Part shown: positions 34,981 through 43,532 of the stretch, piece by piece | Layout: every line of letters begins with the position of its first letter | How positions within the stretch are numbered: position 1 is the stretch's first letter | NCBI GenBank assembly: GCA_902800435.1 | Contig: CADCEQ010000004.1 | Coordinates: 47,011-111,010, forward strand | Reading direction: 5' to 3' | Length of the DNA stretch: 64,000 bases | Source: an uncultured Prevotellaceae bacterium | Lineage (GTDB): Bacteria > Bacteroidota > Bacteroidia > Bacteroidales > Bacteroidaceae | Position numbers and translations under genes: made by a program | The notes under the pieces: model-generated | What the model saw: the letters and a program-made list of their open reading frames with translations, nothing else | Told to the model about the DNA's origin: nothing | Database searches by the model: none

Positions 34981-36921
34981 TTACTCGACGGTCATCGTAT
35001 AGATGTGGCAGCCGCTGGTGTTCCAGACGACTACGTCGCAATCCTGATCGATGGTCCAGGTGTAGGTGTCCTGAGTCGTCGGCTTGAAGGCCTCACCAAT
35101 CTGGTTGGCAGCGTCGTAGCTGTTGGCATAGATCTGGATGCCGCGGGCGTCACTTGCCTTGTGTGACTCGATAACAACGGTCAGCTTCTGGCCAGCCTTC
35201 ACGCCGGGGATGGTGAAGCAGGGGCAGGACTGCTTGCTGCCACCACCACCTAACCAGAGGTAGGCACCACCAGCATAGTCGCTCAGAGCCGAGGGATAGT
35301 TCACGGCAATGGCCAATGAGCGCTTGGCAGCATAGTCGGGATCGAACTTCAGGCCCTTCAGCTCCTCAATGACCTGACCGTTAGCCAGCAGCGAGCCGTC
35401 GGCACCCACGGTACCCTGAAGCCAGAAGCAGTTGTCCTTCGAAGTCTCGGTGGGTTCCTGGGCAGCACCTTCCTTTGACGGGTCTTTCTCCACATCGCTC
35501 CAGCCCGTGAAAATGCTTGCGGCAGCGTCAGCCTTCAGGTTGGCAACAGTAGCAGCGCTCCAAGTAGTGAAGTTCCAGGTCATCGAAGCCGTTGCGGCTG
35601 CCTCGATGGTGAACTCTGTGGTCACGTAGGCATTCTTACCGGTAAACTTCGGGAATGCTGCCGAAGCCATCACGCCGTGAACCTTCTCTGCCTGGGCCTT
35701 GATGAACTTGAACTTACCGGGAGCGGTCACCTGATAGTCGGTACCCTCTACAAGTTCCGTACCACTGGCAGTTACAAAGCTGTAGGTTGTCGTGGCGGGT
35801 TCCTCCAGAACGCCGGTTGCCGTCAGTTGCGAACTCAGGTCAAGCTCGGTCACGGTTTCGGGAACTTGATATGCGGGCTGCGGGGCGTAGGTGTACTTGC
35901 TTGTAGACGTCACGGCAGGCTTGGTGGGGAGTGTGGCCAGGGTGAACAGGTTGTTCTGAATCTGGAGCGTACCCTTTACCACTTTTGACAGGTCGATGTC
36001 AGTCAGCTTGTTGTCAGAAATGTAGATGTTCTTTACGCTGGTAATCTTGCTCATGTCGATGCTCTCTAACTGGTTGCCGGAAAGCTGCATGTCAGAAATC
36101 ACAGCTCCCTCAGGCAGAATCACTTCGGTAATCTGGTGGTTCTGTGCGTAGAACTGGCTGATGGCGGGATTGTTGCTCAGGTCAAGCTTTGTCAGTTTGC
36201 CTGGTTTGTCCAAACTGGCAGCCATCAGGTTCAGATATTCGAGCTTGGTGTTCTTGCTGACGTCGATGTCCTCCAGCACGCTCTCGAAGTTCGAGACCGT
36301 GTTGTTGTTGATGGTCAGGCTTGTCAGGTTGGCGTTGTTCGACACGTTGATAGCCTTCAGCGAACCCTGCGAGAAGCTGAACTGCTTCAGTTCGTCGAGT
36401 CCCGTCAGGTCAATATTGTCGAGGGATGCCAGACTGATGCCCATCTGCACCACCTTCTTCATCTTCTCCTGGTCTACACTGGTGGGAACGATGCCACCCG
36501 ACAGGTTGACGTACCAGAGGTCGCTGTTACCATAGACCTTGACGATGCCGTCACCGGCAATAGTTCCGGTAAACGTCGTGGCACTCTTGTGCTGGGTGTC
36601 CTCACGTGTCATGCCCTCCTCGTCCTTCAGTCCGCCGTTCTCGAAGCAGACGGTATCGGCCACGATGACACCATCGCCGAAGTCCACGCCATAGATGTCA
36701 TACGCATCGTAGACGCCCAGCGTCAGCGTTACTTCCGAGCCTACTTCGCCCGTGAAGGTAGCCACGAGGTCGGTCTCATACTGCACTCCGTCCAGCTCGA
36801 CGATGGTCTTCTGAGGCTGTTCTGGCTCCGCGGGACCAACGGGGTTGTCCTTGTCATCACACGATGTCAGCATTGCTGAGGCTGTCAGCAACATTGACGC
36901 AAACAAAAAAAGTTTCTTCAT
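34981..36921 (-). CDS. Leucine-rich-repeat surface lipoprotein
   Basis: 646 residues. The signal peptide ends in TSCDDKDNP with Cys21, typical for surface export. Residues ~150-340 hold LRR-like repeats (for example LEYLNLMAASLDKPGKLTKL and SDMQLSGNQLESIDM). The C-terminal ~260 residues are beta-rich with a carbohydrate-binding feel (TWNFTTWSAATV, and a Cys/Gly-rich GGGGSKQSCPC stretch). LRR lipoproteins in Bacteroidota often bind host or food macromolecules. It starts divergently from SusC, so a supporting binding role for that system is possible (inference). Confidence 0.8.
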   Translation of the reverse strand: MKKLFLFASMLLTASAMLTSCDDKDNPVGPAEPEQPQKTIVELDGVQYETDLVATFTGEVGSEVTLTLGVYDAYDIYGVDFGDGVIVADTVCFENGGLKDEEGMTREDTQHKSATTFTGTIAGDGIVKVYGNSDLWYVNLSGGIVPTSVDQEKMKKVVQMGISLASLDNIDLTGLDELKQFSFSQGSLKAINVSNNANLTSLTINNNTVSNFESVLEDIDVSKNTKLEYLNLMAASLDKPGKLTKLDLSNNPAISQFYAQNHQITEVILPEGAVISDMQLSGNQLESIDMSKITSVKNIYISDNKLTDIDLSKVVKGTLQIQNNLFTLATLPTKPAVTSTSKYTYAPQPAYQVPETVTELDLSSQLTATGVLEEPATTTYSFVTASGTELVEGTDYQVTAPGKFKFIKAQAEKVHGVMASAAFPKFTGKNAYVTTEFTIEAAATASMTWNFTTWSAATVANLKADAAASIFTGWSDVEKDPSKEGAAQEPTETSKDNCFWLQGTVGADGSLLANGQVIEELKGLKFDPDYAAKRSLAIAVNYPSALSDYAGGAYLWLGGGGSKQSCPCFTIPGVKAGQKLTVVIESHKASDARGIQIYANSYDAANQIGEAFKPTTQDTYTWTIDQDCDVVVWNTSGCHIYTMTVE

Positions 36922-36956
36922 AAAATAATAATTGTTAGGTTAATAATTACGTGCTG

Positions 36957-36964
36957 CAAAAATA
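36957..36964 (-). promoter_or_regulatory. -7 box of the LRR lipoprotein gene
   Basis: Minus strand TATTTTTG, 35 bases before the start. Confidence 0.5.
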
Positions 36965-37049
36965 CGAAAATAATTCCTTTTGGCAGAAGAAAAATAGTTA
37001 AACAAGTGTTAAATGTTTCTTTTCACTCCATATTGGTCGATAATCTTTG

Positions 37050-37057
37050 TATATTTG
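37050..37057 (+). promoter_or_regulatory. -7 box of the susC-like gene
   Basis: TATATTTG, leader of about 22-28 bases to the ATG at 37085. Confidence 0.5.
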
Positions 37058-37084
37058 CAATCAATTAAGAACGAAAACAGAGGT

Positions 37085-40000
37085 ATGAGAGCATTTCTAC
37101 TATCCTTTTTTATGCTTTTCCTTGCCGTGACGGGAGTGTCTGCCCAGAGAACGCTGACCGGAACCGTGACCGACACGAGTGGTGAGCCCCTTTTGGGTGT
37201 CACGATAACCGTGAAGAATGGAAAGCAGACAGCCGTGACCGACCTGAACGGAAAATACAGCATCAAGATTGACGATGCGAACGCCGTCGTGGTGTTCCGC
37301 TATGTGGGTATGGAGCCTTATCAGGCGGCGGTCAGGAACCAGTCGACGATGAACGTCACGCTGAAGGAGCAGACTACCCAACTGGCTGAGACGGTGGTGG
37401 TTTCGACAGGTTACCAGCGGCTGAGCCGCGAGCGGTCGACCGCAGCCTTCGGATTCGTCGACTCCACGAAACTGAACCGCGTCATGCACAAGGACCTCGT
37501 TTCGGCTTTGGAGGGCCAAGTGGCCGGACTGCGCATGGACATCAATCCGAACACCGGCGAGAGCAACCCGATACTGCGTGGTGTCGGCACGTTCTCGAAC
37601 AGCGTGGGCACGAAGCCGCTTATCGTTGTCGACGACATGGCCACCAATATGGAGCTGTCGGAGATCAATCCCTACGATGTGGAGTCAGTGACGGTGCTGA
37701 AGGATGCCGCCGCCGCCAGCATCTACGGTGCGCTGGCTGCCAATGGCGTCATCGTGCTTACCACAAAGCAGGGCAAGACCGACAAGACGACCGTCAACGT
37801 GAACGCCGACTGGTATATCTCGACCAAGCCGTCGTTCGATGCCATGCACTACGCCTCGACCAGCGACATCATCGACTACGAGACGAAGGTGTATAATGCC
37901 CGCGTGGCCAGCAGCGGCAGCGTCAGGACGCTGTTCGACACCTACGCCAACAACTACTACTCGCCGCTCTACCAGCTCTACCGCGACCAGGCAGAGGGGC
38001 GTATCAGTCAGGCCGACGTCGACCAGACGCTGAGCCAGTGGCGCCAGAACGACTTCTACTCGCAGTACCGCGACCTGGCCTGGCGCACCGCCGTCACCCA
38101 GCGCTACAACATCTCGGTGTCGCAGAAGTCGCAGCAGTCGAACCATTTCGCCTCGTTCAACTACGAGCACGACAAGAACCGCGTCAAGAGCGACTTCAAC
38201 GACATCTTCTCGATTTACCTGAAGTCGAACTTCCAGGTGGCCAAGTGGCTTGGCCTGAAGCTCGGCATCGACACCCGCTTTGCCAACAGCACGTCGCCCG
38301 ACGGCTCCTATACCAGCTACAACATGCAGGAACGCTATGCCGCCATCGAGGATGCCCAGGGCAACCTGGTCCGTTCGCCCTACGTCAACGTGGCGGGCTT
38401 TGCAGGCAGCGCCATCAACGGCACCCGCATCCGCGAGGTGCAGGAGCAGCGCGTCGAGGGCTTGATGCCTTATTCGTTCAACGTCCTGGAGTCGCTCGAC
38501 GAGAGTCTGACCAAGCACCGCAACGTCCGCCTGCGCCCGTTTGTCAACTTAGAGGCCAAGTTCCTGAAGTGGTTCAAGTACAACGTCATGTTCCAGTATG
38601 AGTGGGGGCAGACGCGCAGCGAGCAGTACGACGAGCCCTCCACCTATCAGATGCGCCTGACGCACAACGCCTTCATCGACCAGTCGGGCGAGTGCCTGCT
38701 GCCCGACGGGGGCCGCTTCTTCCAGCAGACCAACAACTCGCGCCGCTATACGTTCCGCAACCAGCTGAACTTCGACAAGAGCTTCCTCGACGCCAAGCAC
38801 AACGTCAACGCCATCATGGGCTTCGAACTGCGCGAGAACCGCTCGCCACGCCTCGTTCAGCAGCTGATGTACGGCTACAACGACACGGCACTGACCTCCG
38901 TCCGCATGGACTGGCAGACGCTCTACAACGAGGGCTGGCAGTCGCTGGTCTATAACGGCACGCAGCGACTGGGCGGACTGACCACCAGCCAGAGCGAGGT
39001 GTTCCACCGCTACGCCTCGTTCTATGCCAACGTGGGCTACAACTACCTGTACCGCTATAACCTGACCGGCAGCATCCGTTGGGACGAGGCCGACCTCTTC
39101 GGACTTGACACCAAGAACCAGCACCACCCGCTCTGGTCTGTCGGCGGCGGCTGGAACATCTCCGAGGAGCAGTTCATGAAGGATGTCTCCTGGCTCGACT
39201 TCCTGAAGCTGCGCCTGACCTACGGCGTGAACGGTAACGTCGACCAAAGCTCGACCACCTACTTCGTGGCCCGTTACCGCACGCTGAGCTACGACCCGAC
39301 CAACACGCAGTACCTGAACTACAGCGACGACAACCTGCCCAATCCGAAGTTGCGCTGGGAGAAGACGTCGACCTTCAACATCGGTCTGGACTTCCGCATG
39401 CTGAACAACCTGCTCAGCGGTTCGCTGGAGTTCTACAACCGCGTGGGCGACGACCTGCTGGTGCGCAAGTATATGGACTCCACACTTGGCGCTTCTTCGC
39501 GCGTAATAAATAATGGTAAGATGCGCAACCGGGGCATCGAGCTCTCGCTGACGGCCAACCTCATCCGCCAGAAGGACTGGGGACTGTCGGCCACGCTGAA
39601 CTACGCTTACAACAACAACAAGATGCTCAACGTGGAGCACAACCCCACCGACATCGCCTCGAACTTCATCACCGCCCCCGAGAACTACCGCATCGAGGGC
39701 ACCAGCTACAACACCGTCTGGACCAGGACGGCAACGAGATGGCGAAGTTCGATGCCGACGGCAATCCTACGGAGGTGACCTACACCTCGACGCTGAAGGG
39801 CACCGATGCGCTTGTGAACATGGGAACCTTCGTGCCCATCCATACGGGGTCGCTGTCGCTCAACCTGCGCTGGCGCGAGCTGGAGCTGAACACGCTGTTC
39901 ATCTTCTCGGGCGGCAACAAGCTGCGCTTAGACGTCACCGACATGAACTCCTACCAGATGGTGACCGACCACGTGAACGACCACACCGTGAAGCACTACT

Positions 40001-40314
40001 ACGAGATGCCAACGGGCAGCGTGGCCCAGCAGAACGCCTCGACGTTCTCGGAGTGGTGGCGCTACGCTGACGAGCAGGTCGTGTCAGCCAACTACCTGAA
40101 GATGCGCAGCATCAACCTGGCCTATCACCTGCCCGACGCCATCATCCGCAAGATCGGCATCGGCCCGACGCGTCTGACGCTGCAGGTGAACAACCTCTTC
40201 TACATCTCGGCTGCCGGTAAGGACATCGACCCCGAGTCGTACTCCGTCAAGACGGGCACCCGCACCCTGCACCAGCCGAAGACCGTCAGCATCGGATTCT
40301 CAACCAGCTTTTAA
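37085..40314 (+). pseudogene. SusC/RagA-type TonB-dependent receptor, frameshifted near 39720
   Basis: Two overlapping open frames encode one receptor. The first (start at MRAFLLSFFMLF) gives a signal peptide (1-20), a carboxypeptidase-regulatory-like domain (GTVTDTSGEPLLGVTITVKN), a plug domain with GVGTFSNSVGTKPLIVVDD, and most of the barrel, but ends with nonsense residues after EGTSYNTV. The second begins in frame inside LDQDGNEMAKFDADG and continues to the terminal FSTSF. The expected YRYAG-like residues between NTV(W) and LDQDG are missing, so a deletion of about 22 bases (three-n-plus-one) between two CTGG repeats fits. There is no STN domain. It may be a sequencing/assembly error, phase variation or a true loss. 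It transports oligosaccharides with the SusD encoded downstream. Confidence 0.88.
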
Positions 40315-40315
40315 G

Positions 40316-40446
40316 GGTAAAAAGGTAAAAAAGTAAAAAGGTAAAAAAGTAAAAGAAATGATGAACATAAAAGTTTATATAGGAAAGGGACTTAAAGGTC
40401 TGGTAAAAGGTTTCTTACCTTTTTACCTTTTTGCCTTTTTACCTTT
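40316..40446. repeat. Inverted A/T-rich repeats around the susD start codon
   Basis: Directly after the susC stop, GGTAAAAAGGTAAAAAAG-type units run from 40316 to 40352. Their inverted form (ACCTTTTT units) runs from 40414 to 40446 inside susD, encoding FLPFYLFAFLPFF of the signal peptide. The start codon lies in the loop between them. Confidence 0.75.
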
Positions 40447-41848
40447 CTTCACCTCCTGCGACTCCTACATCGACATAACGCCGAAGGGGGCCGTCACCGT
40501 CGATTCCGCCCGCCAGTACTACGAGCTCATCGCCAATCCCATGCGCTGCTACAATCCCGCGTCCTACTATTACCTGACGGACGACGTCTGGGCCAAGGAG
40601 TCGAACATCCTCGGCTACGAGAGCACCAGCTTCCACGGCATCAACTTCACGTTCAACGAGCAGGCCGACCGCACGCTGCTGGCCGACAATAATCTCTATG
40701 AGAATATGTACGCTTACATCCTGCGCATGAACCTCATCATCGACAACATCGACGAGGCCGACGGCTCGCAGGGACTCAAGGCGCTGGCTAAAGCCGAGGC
40801 CCGTACTTTCAGGGCCTTCGACCACTTCCTTGCCGTCAACACCTTTGCCAAGGCCTACGACCCCGCAACGGCTGGCAACGACGGTGGCGTCTGTATTCTT
40901 GACCACTACGACCTGGAGGCAACGCCCAAGAAGTCGACCGTTGCGCAGGTCTACGACTTCATCATCCGCGAACTGGAGGAGTCGGTACCCCTGCTGCAGG
41001 AGAAGCCCGAGAACATCTACCACCCCAACCGCGCCTATGGCTACGGTCTGCTCTCGCAGGTCTACCTGTTCCACCGCGACTGGGAGAAGGCCCGTCAGGC
41101 CGCAGAGGCTTCGCTGAAGCTGAACTCGGCACTGGTTGACTACAATGTCATCAAGGATGCTGGCGGCGTGGCACGCTGCAAGGACTACAACCGCGACAAC
41201 AACCCCGAGGTGCTCTCCTACATGTGGATGGGCTCCGGCTGGACCACCGAGGAGGCCGCCCTCTATTACTACGGCATGATCAGCCCGGAGCTGAAGCAAC
41301 TGTTTGAGCCCGACGACCTGCGCTACAGCCTCTTCCTGCGCGATACGGGTACCAGCATCGTCAACTGGTTCGACACGGGCAGCGGTGCCGCCATCTGGAC
41401 GCCGGCCACAACGTCGGAGCGCTTCACTTACATGACTGTCGGACTGCGCACCGCCGAGGTCTTCCTGATAGCCGCCGAGGCCAACGCCCGGCTGGGCAAC
41501 CTCGATGCCGCCGCCGGCTACGTCAACCGCCTGCGTGCCAAGCGACTCTCAACACTCAACACTCAACACTCAACACCCAACTCTCAACAGGAGATGGTTC
41601 AGACCATCATCCAGGAGCGCCGCAAGGAGCTGCTCTTCGGCTTCCACCGCTTCTTCGACCTGAAGCGCCTGAACACCGAGCCGGAGTACCAGAAGACCGT
41701 CACCCGCACCTTCCCCGTGGTGAACGTCAGCGAGACCTATCCTCAGAAGACTTACACCCTGCGCCCCGACTCGCGCCTCTACATCATTCCTTTCCCCCGC
41801 TCGGCACGCGACAAGAACCCGAACTTAACGCTGAACACGGATGAGTGA
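40358..41848 (+). CDS. SusD/RagB-type glycan-binding lipoprotein
   Basis: 496 residues. The signal peptide ends in FTSCDSYIDI with a lipobox Cys, then the SusD fold: TPR helices (RAYGYGLLSQVYLFHRDWEK), IIRELEESVPLL, and the C-terminal ERRKELLFGFHRFFDLKRLN typical of the family. SusD caps the SusC barrel at the surface and captures the glycan. The 5' end is peculiar: the hydrophobic part of the signal peptide is encoded by a short repeat found, inverted, just upstream. A second repeat-derived insert (RLSTLNTQHSTPNSQQ) lies at ~41549-41590. Substrate unknown. Confidence 0.92.
   Translation: MMNIKVYIGKGLKGLVKGFLPFYLFAFLPFFTSCDSYIDITPKGAVTVDSARQYYELIANPMRCYNPASYYYLTDDVWAKESNILGYESTSFHGINFTFNEQADRTLLADNNLYENMYAYILRMNLIIDNIDEADGSQGLKALAKAEARTFRAFDHFLAVNTFAKAYDPATAGNDGGVCILDHYDLEATPKKSTVAQVYDFIIRELEESVPLLQEKPENIYHPNRAYGYGLLSQVYLFHRDWEKARQAAEASLKLNSALVDYNVIKDAGGVARCKDYNRDNNPEVLSYMWMGSGWTTEEAALYYYGMISPELKQLFEPDDLRYSLFLRDTGTSIVNWFDTGSGAAIWTPATTSERFTYMTVGLRTAEVFLIAAEANARLGNLDAAAGYVNRLRAKRLSTLNTQHSTPNSQQEMVQTIIQERRKELLFGFHRFFDLKRLNTEPEYQKTVTRTFPVVNVSETYPQKTYTLRPDSRLYIIPFPRSARDKNPNLTLNTDE
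41549..41590 (+). repeat. CAACACTCAACA-type short tandem repeat inside susD
   Basis: Three to five imperfect copies of a seven- to nine-base CAACACT unit, in frame. Confidence 0.7.
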
Positions 41849-41888
41849 TTTCTTGACTACGAATTATACGAATTAAACGAATTAGAAT

Positions 41889-42698
41889 ATGAAGAAATTT
41901 TACGCAACTATCGCAATGGCCATGATAGCCATGACGTCGTTTGCTGCTGAGCAGAACGACACCACCTACGTCACAATGGACTTTAACCTGAATCCCTGGA
42001 ACTATCCGGTACGTGAAATCACCAAAGGCTGGAGTCCTGACTACAAGGACTGGGATGCACCCGGTGCCTTCCTTTCTGACACCGACTTCTCCTGGCCCGT
42101 CAGCGAAGGCTCTGCCGACAAGATAAAGGTTACGCTCTACGCGGTCGACTTGGATGAATATGAAAAGGTGCCCGTCTACGGGCGCGTAGACCCAGGCACC
42201 GAGGCCGCCTCATTGGGCGTCGGGCCAGACATGATTAACGTGCTCTATACCCAACCGGGAACAACCATGCGCTTCCAGTGTCCTGAGCACTACAAGTTCG
42301 GCAAGATGGTCTTCTACTGCTTCCATTCCTCCAACTTCATGGTAGGCGACGAATACGAAGAGGAGTTTGAGTACGAATATGATACCACCGTCTTCAAGCA
42401 CAAACTGAAGGTCTGGAGGCCCACCTCGCCGAAGAAGAACAGCTACGGCTATGACATCTGGGAAGGCGACGACACCAACATCCTCTTCAACTACCCATAC
42501 TTCACCGCCCATTTCGTCAAGATTGACATCGCACTCGTGTCAGACGGCACCAGCACGCCCGACATCCCCGACGGTATCAGCGAACAAATCGCAGACCGTC
42601 AATCCGTCAATGGTAATTTCTACGACCTTCAGGGCCGTCAGGTAAAGCCTGCTACGAAAGGCGTTTATATCGTAGGCGGCAAAAAGGCTGTCCGTTAA
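41889..42698 (+). CDS. Hypothetical secreted protein with C-terminal tag
   Basis: 269 residues with a signal peptide (1-20). The body is beta-rich and acidic with no domain I recognise. The last 25 residues (FYDLQGRQVKPATKGVYIVG, then GKKAVR) are the clearest example of the tag also seen at the ends of GH127, GH30, GH10 and CotH proteins here. Placed 40 bases after susD, it probably belongs to that operon and may be its surface glycan-binding protein (inference). Confidence 0.7.
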   Translation: MKKFYATIAMAMIAMTSFAAEQNDTTYVTMDFNLNPWNYPVREITKGWSPDYKDWDAPGAFLSDTDFSWPVSEGSADKIKVTLYAVDLDEYEKVPVYGRVDPGTEAASLGVGPDMINVLYTQPGTTMRFQCPEHYKFGKMVFYCFHSSNFMVGDEYEEEFEYEYDTTVFKHKLKVWRPTSPKKNSYGYDIWEGDDTNILFNYPYFTAHFVKIDIALVSDGTSTPDIPDGISEQIADRQSVNGNFYDLQGRQVKPATKGVYIVGGKKAVR

Positions 42699-42733
42699 CC
42701 TGATTGTAATATAAGGTATACCTCTATAATAAT

Positions 42734-43174
42734 ATGGAGCAGGAATTAGACTTCAGACGGCTGCCGCCCAGTTATAAGCGGTGTTTCCTGATGCAGTGCC
42801 CCAGGCGCAGCGAGTGCCTGCGGGCCAAGGTGACCGACAACGTGGCACAGGGCGAACTATGGGGGCCTGCCGTCTATCCTGCCGCTTTGGGCGAAGACGG
42901 CAGCTGCCGCTTCTTCCGCCGGGGCCAGCCAGTGGTCATGGCCTGGGGCTTCCGCAATCTCTATGGCGACACCCGCCGCCGCGACGAGGAGAGTCTGCGT
43001 GCTGCCATCAAGAGCTATCTGGGCAGTGAAGCCGCCTACTACCGCGTGAACCGGGGGGCCAAACTGCTAACCCCTGAGCAGCAGGAGTATATCCTCGGTC
43101 TCTTCCGTCAACTCGGCTACACCAAAGGGCTGGAGTTCGAACACTACGTCGAAACCTACGACTTCGCCACCTAA
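42734..43174 (+). CDS. Small cytosolic protein resembling DUF6078
   Basis: 146 residues, no signal peptide. It has a Cys-containing region (FLMQCPRRSECLRAKV) and conserved-looking WGFRNLYGD, RDEESLRAAIKSYLGSEAAY and LFRQLGYTKGLEFEHYVETY segments. I recall similar uncharacterised Bacteroidales proteins; the DUF number is uncertain. It could bind metal or DNA, but the sequence gives no firm clue. It lies just upstream of the VirE element. Confidence 0.6.
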   Translation: MEQELDFRRLPPSYKRCFLMQCPRRSECLRAKVTDNVAQGELWGPAVYPAALGEDGSCRFFRRGQPVVMAWGFRNLYGDTRRRDEESLRAAIKSYLGSEAAYYRVNRGAKLLTPEQQEYILGLFRQLGYTKGLEFEHYVETYDFAT

Positions 43175-43208
43175 TCCACCACCCATCACCTATCACCCAA
43201 CACCCACA

Positions 43209-43297
43209 TCCAGCACTGACCACTGATCGTCAGACAGTTACGAAGCCCCAATGCCGGTTTTTCCTGCACTGGGGCTTCTGCGTTCCTGCACTGCGCC
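43209..43297. repeat. Left structured inverted repeat of the VirE element
   Basis: Outer part TCCAGCACTGACCACTGA, then GTCAGACAGTTA, a perfect 9-bp hairpin (43242-43250 with 43270-43278), and two inner TTCCTGCACTG copies (one in the loop-arm border). It matches the reverse complement of 45576-45663: 26 or so of the first 32 bases agree and the hairpin has different but equally paired arms. Confidence 0.75.
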
Positions 43298-43473
43298 TCT
43301 TGCACAAATCGTGCTTTAACATAATTTAAAGCGGCAGTCACGAAAAAGTTTCGCGGCGTGACTGGCGGGTTTTCCTGGCAAGAAAAATCGGTTTTCCAGC
43401 CGCGAAACATTTGCTGACCGCCTTTTTGAAAATCCATGACGGCGCGTTTTGCCTGTAAGGCGACTCAGGGGAC

Positions 43474-43504
43474 TTGCAAGTGTCGGAAATATGTACTATC
43501 TTTG
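43474..43504 (+). promoter_or_regulatory. Promoter of the VirE gene
   Basis: TTG (43474-43476), about 20 bases, TATCTTTG (43497-43504), leader about 22 bases. Confidence 0.65.
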
Positions 43505-43532
43505 CACCAGCAAACCAAAAATCCTTTGGCTT

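Larger units (their letters stand above)
43175..43532. other. 358-bp gap: short tandem repeats, left structured inverted repeat, promoter
   Basis: Contains a CACCCATCACCTATCACCC-type repeat (43177-43206), the left inverted repeat of the VirE element (43209-43297) and the promoter of the VirE gene (43474-43504). No protein gene seen. Confidence 0.6.

Noticed and set aside
39739..40314. A separate small gene after susC
   Set aside because: It continues the receptor barrel directly (same family, ends with the terminal aromatic residue), so it is the 3' part of one frameshifted gene.
41549..41590. CRISPR-like array
   Set aside because: The repeats are 7-9 bases, tandem without spacers, and within the susD coding frame.
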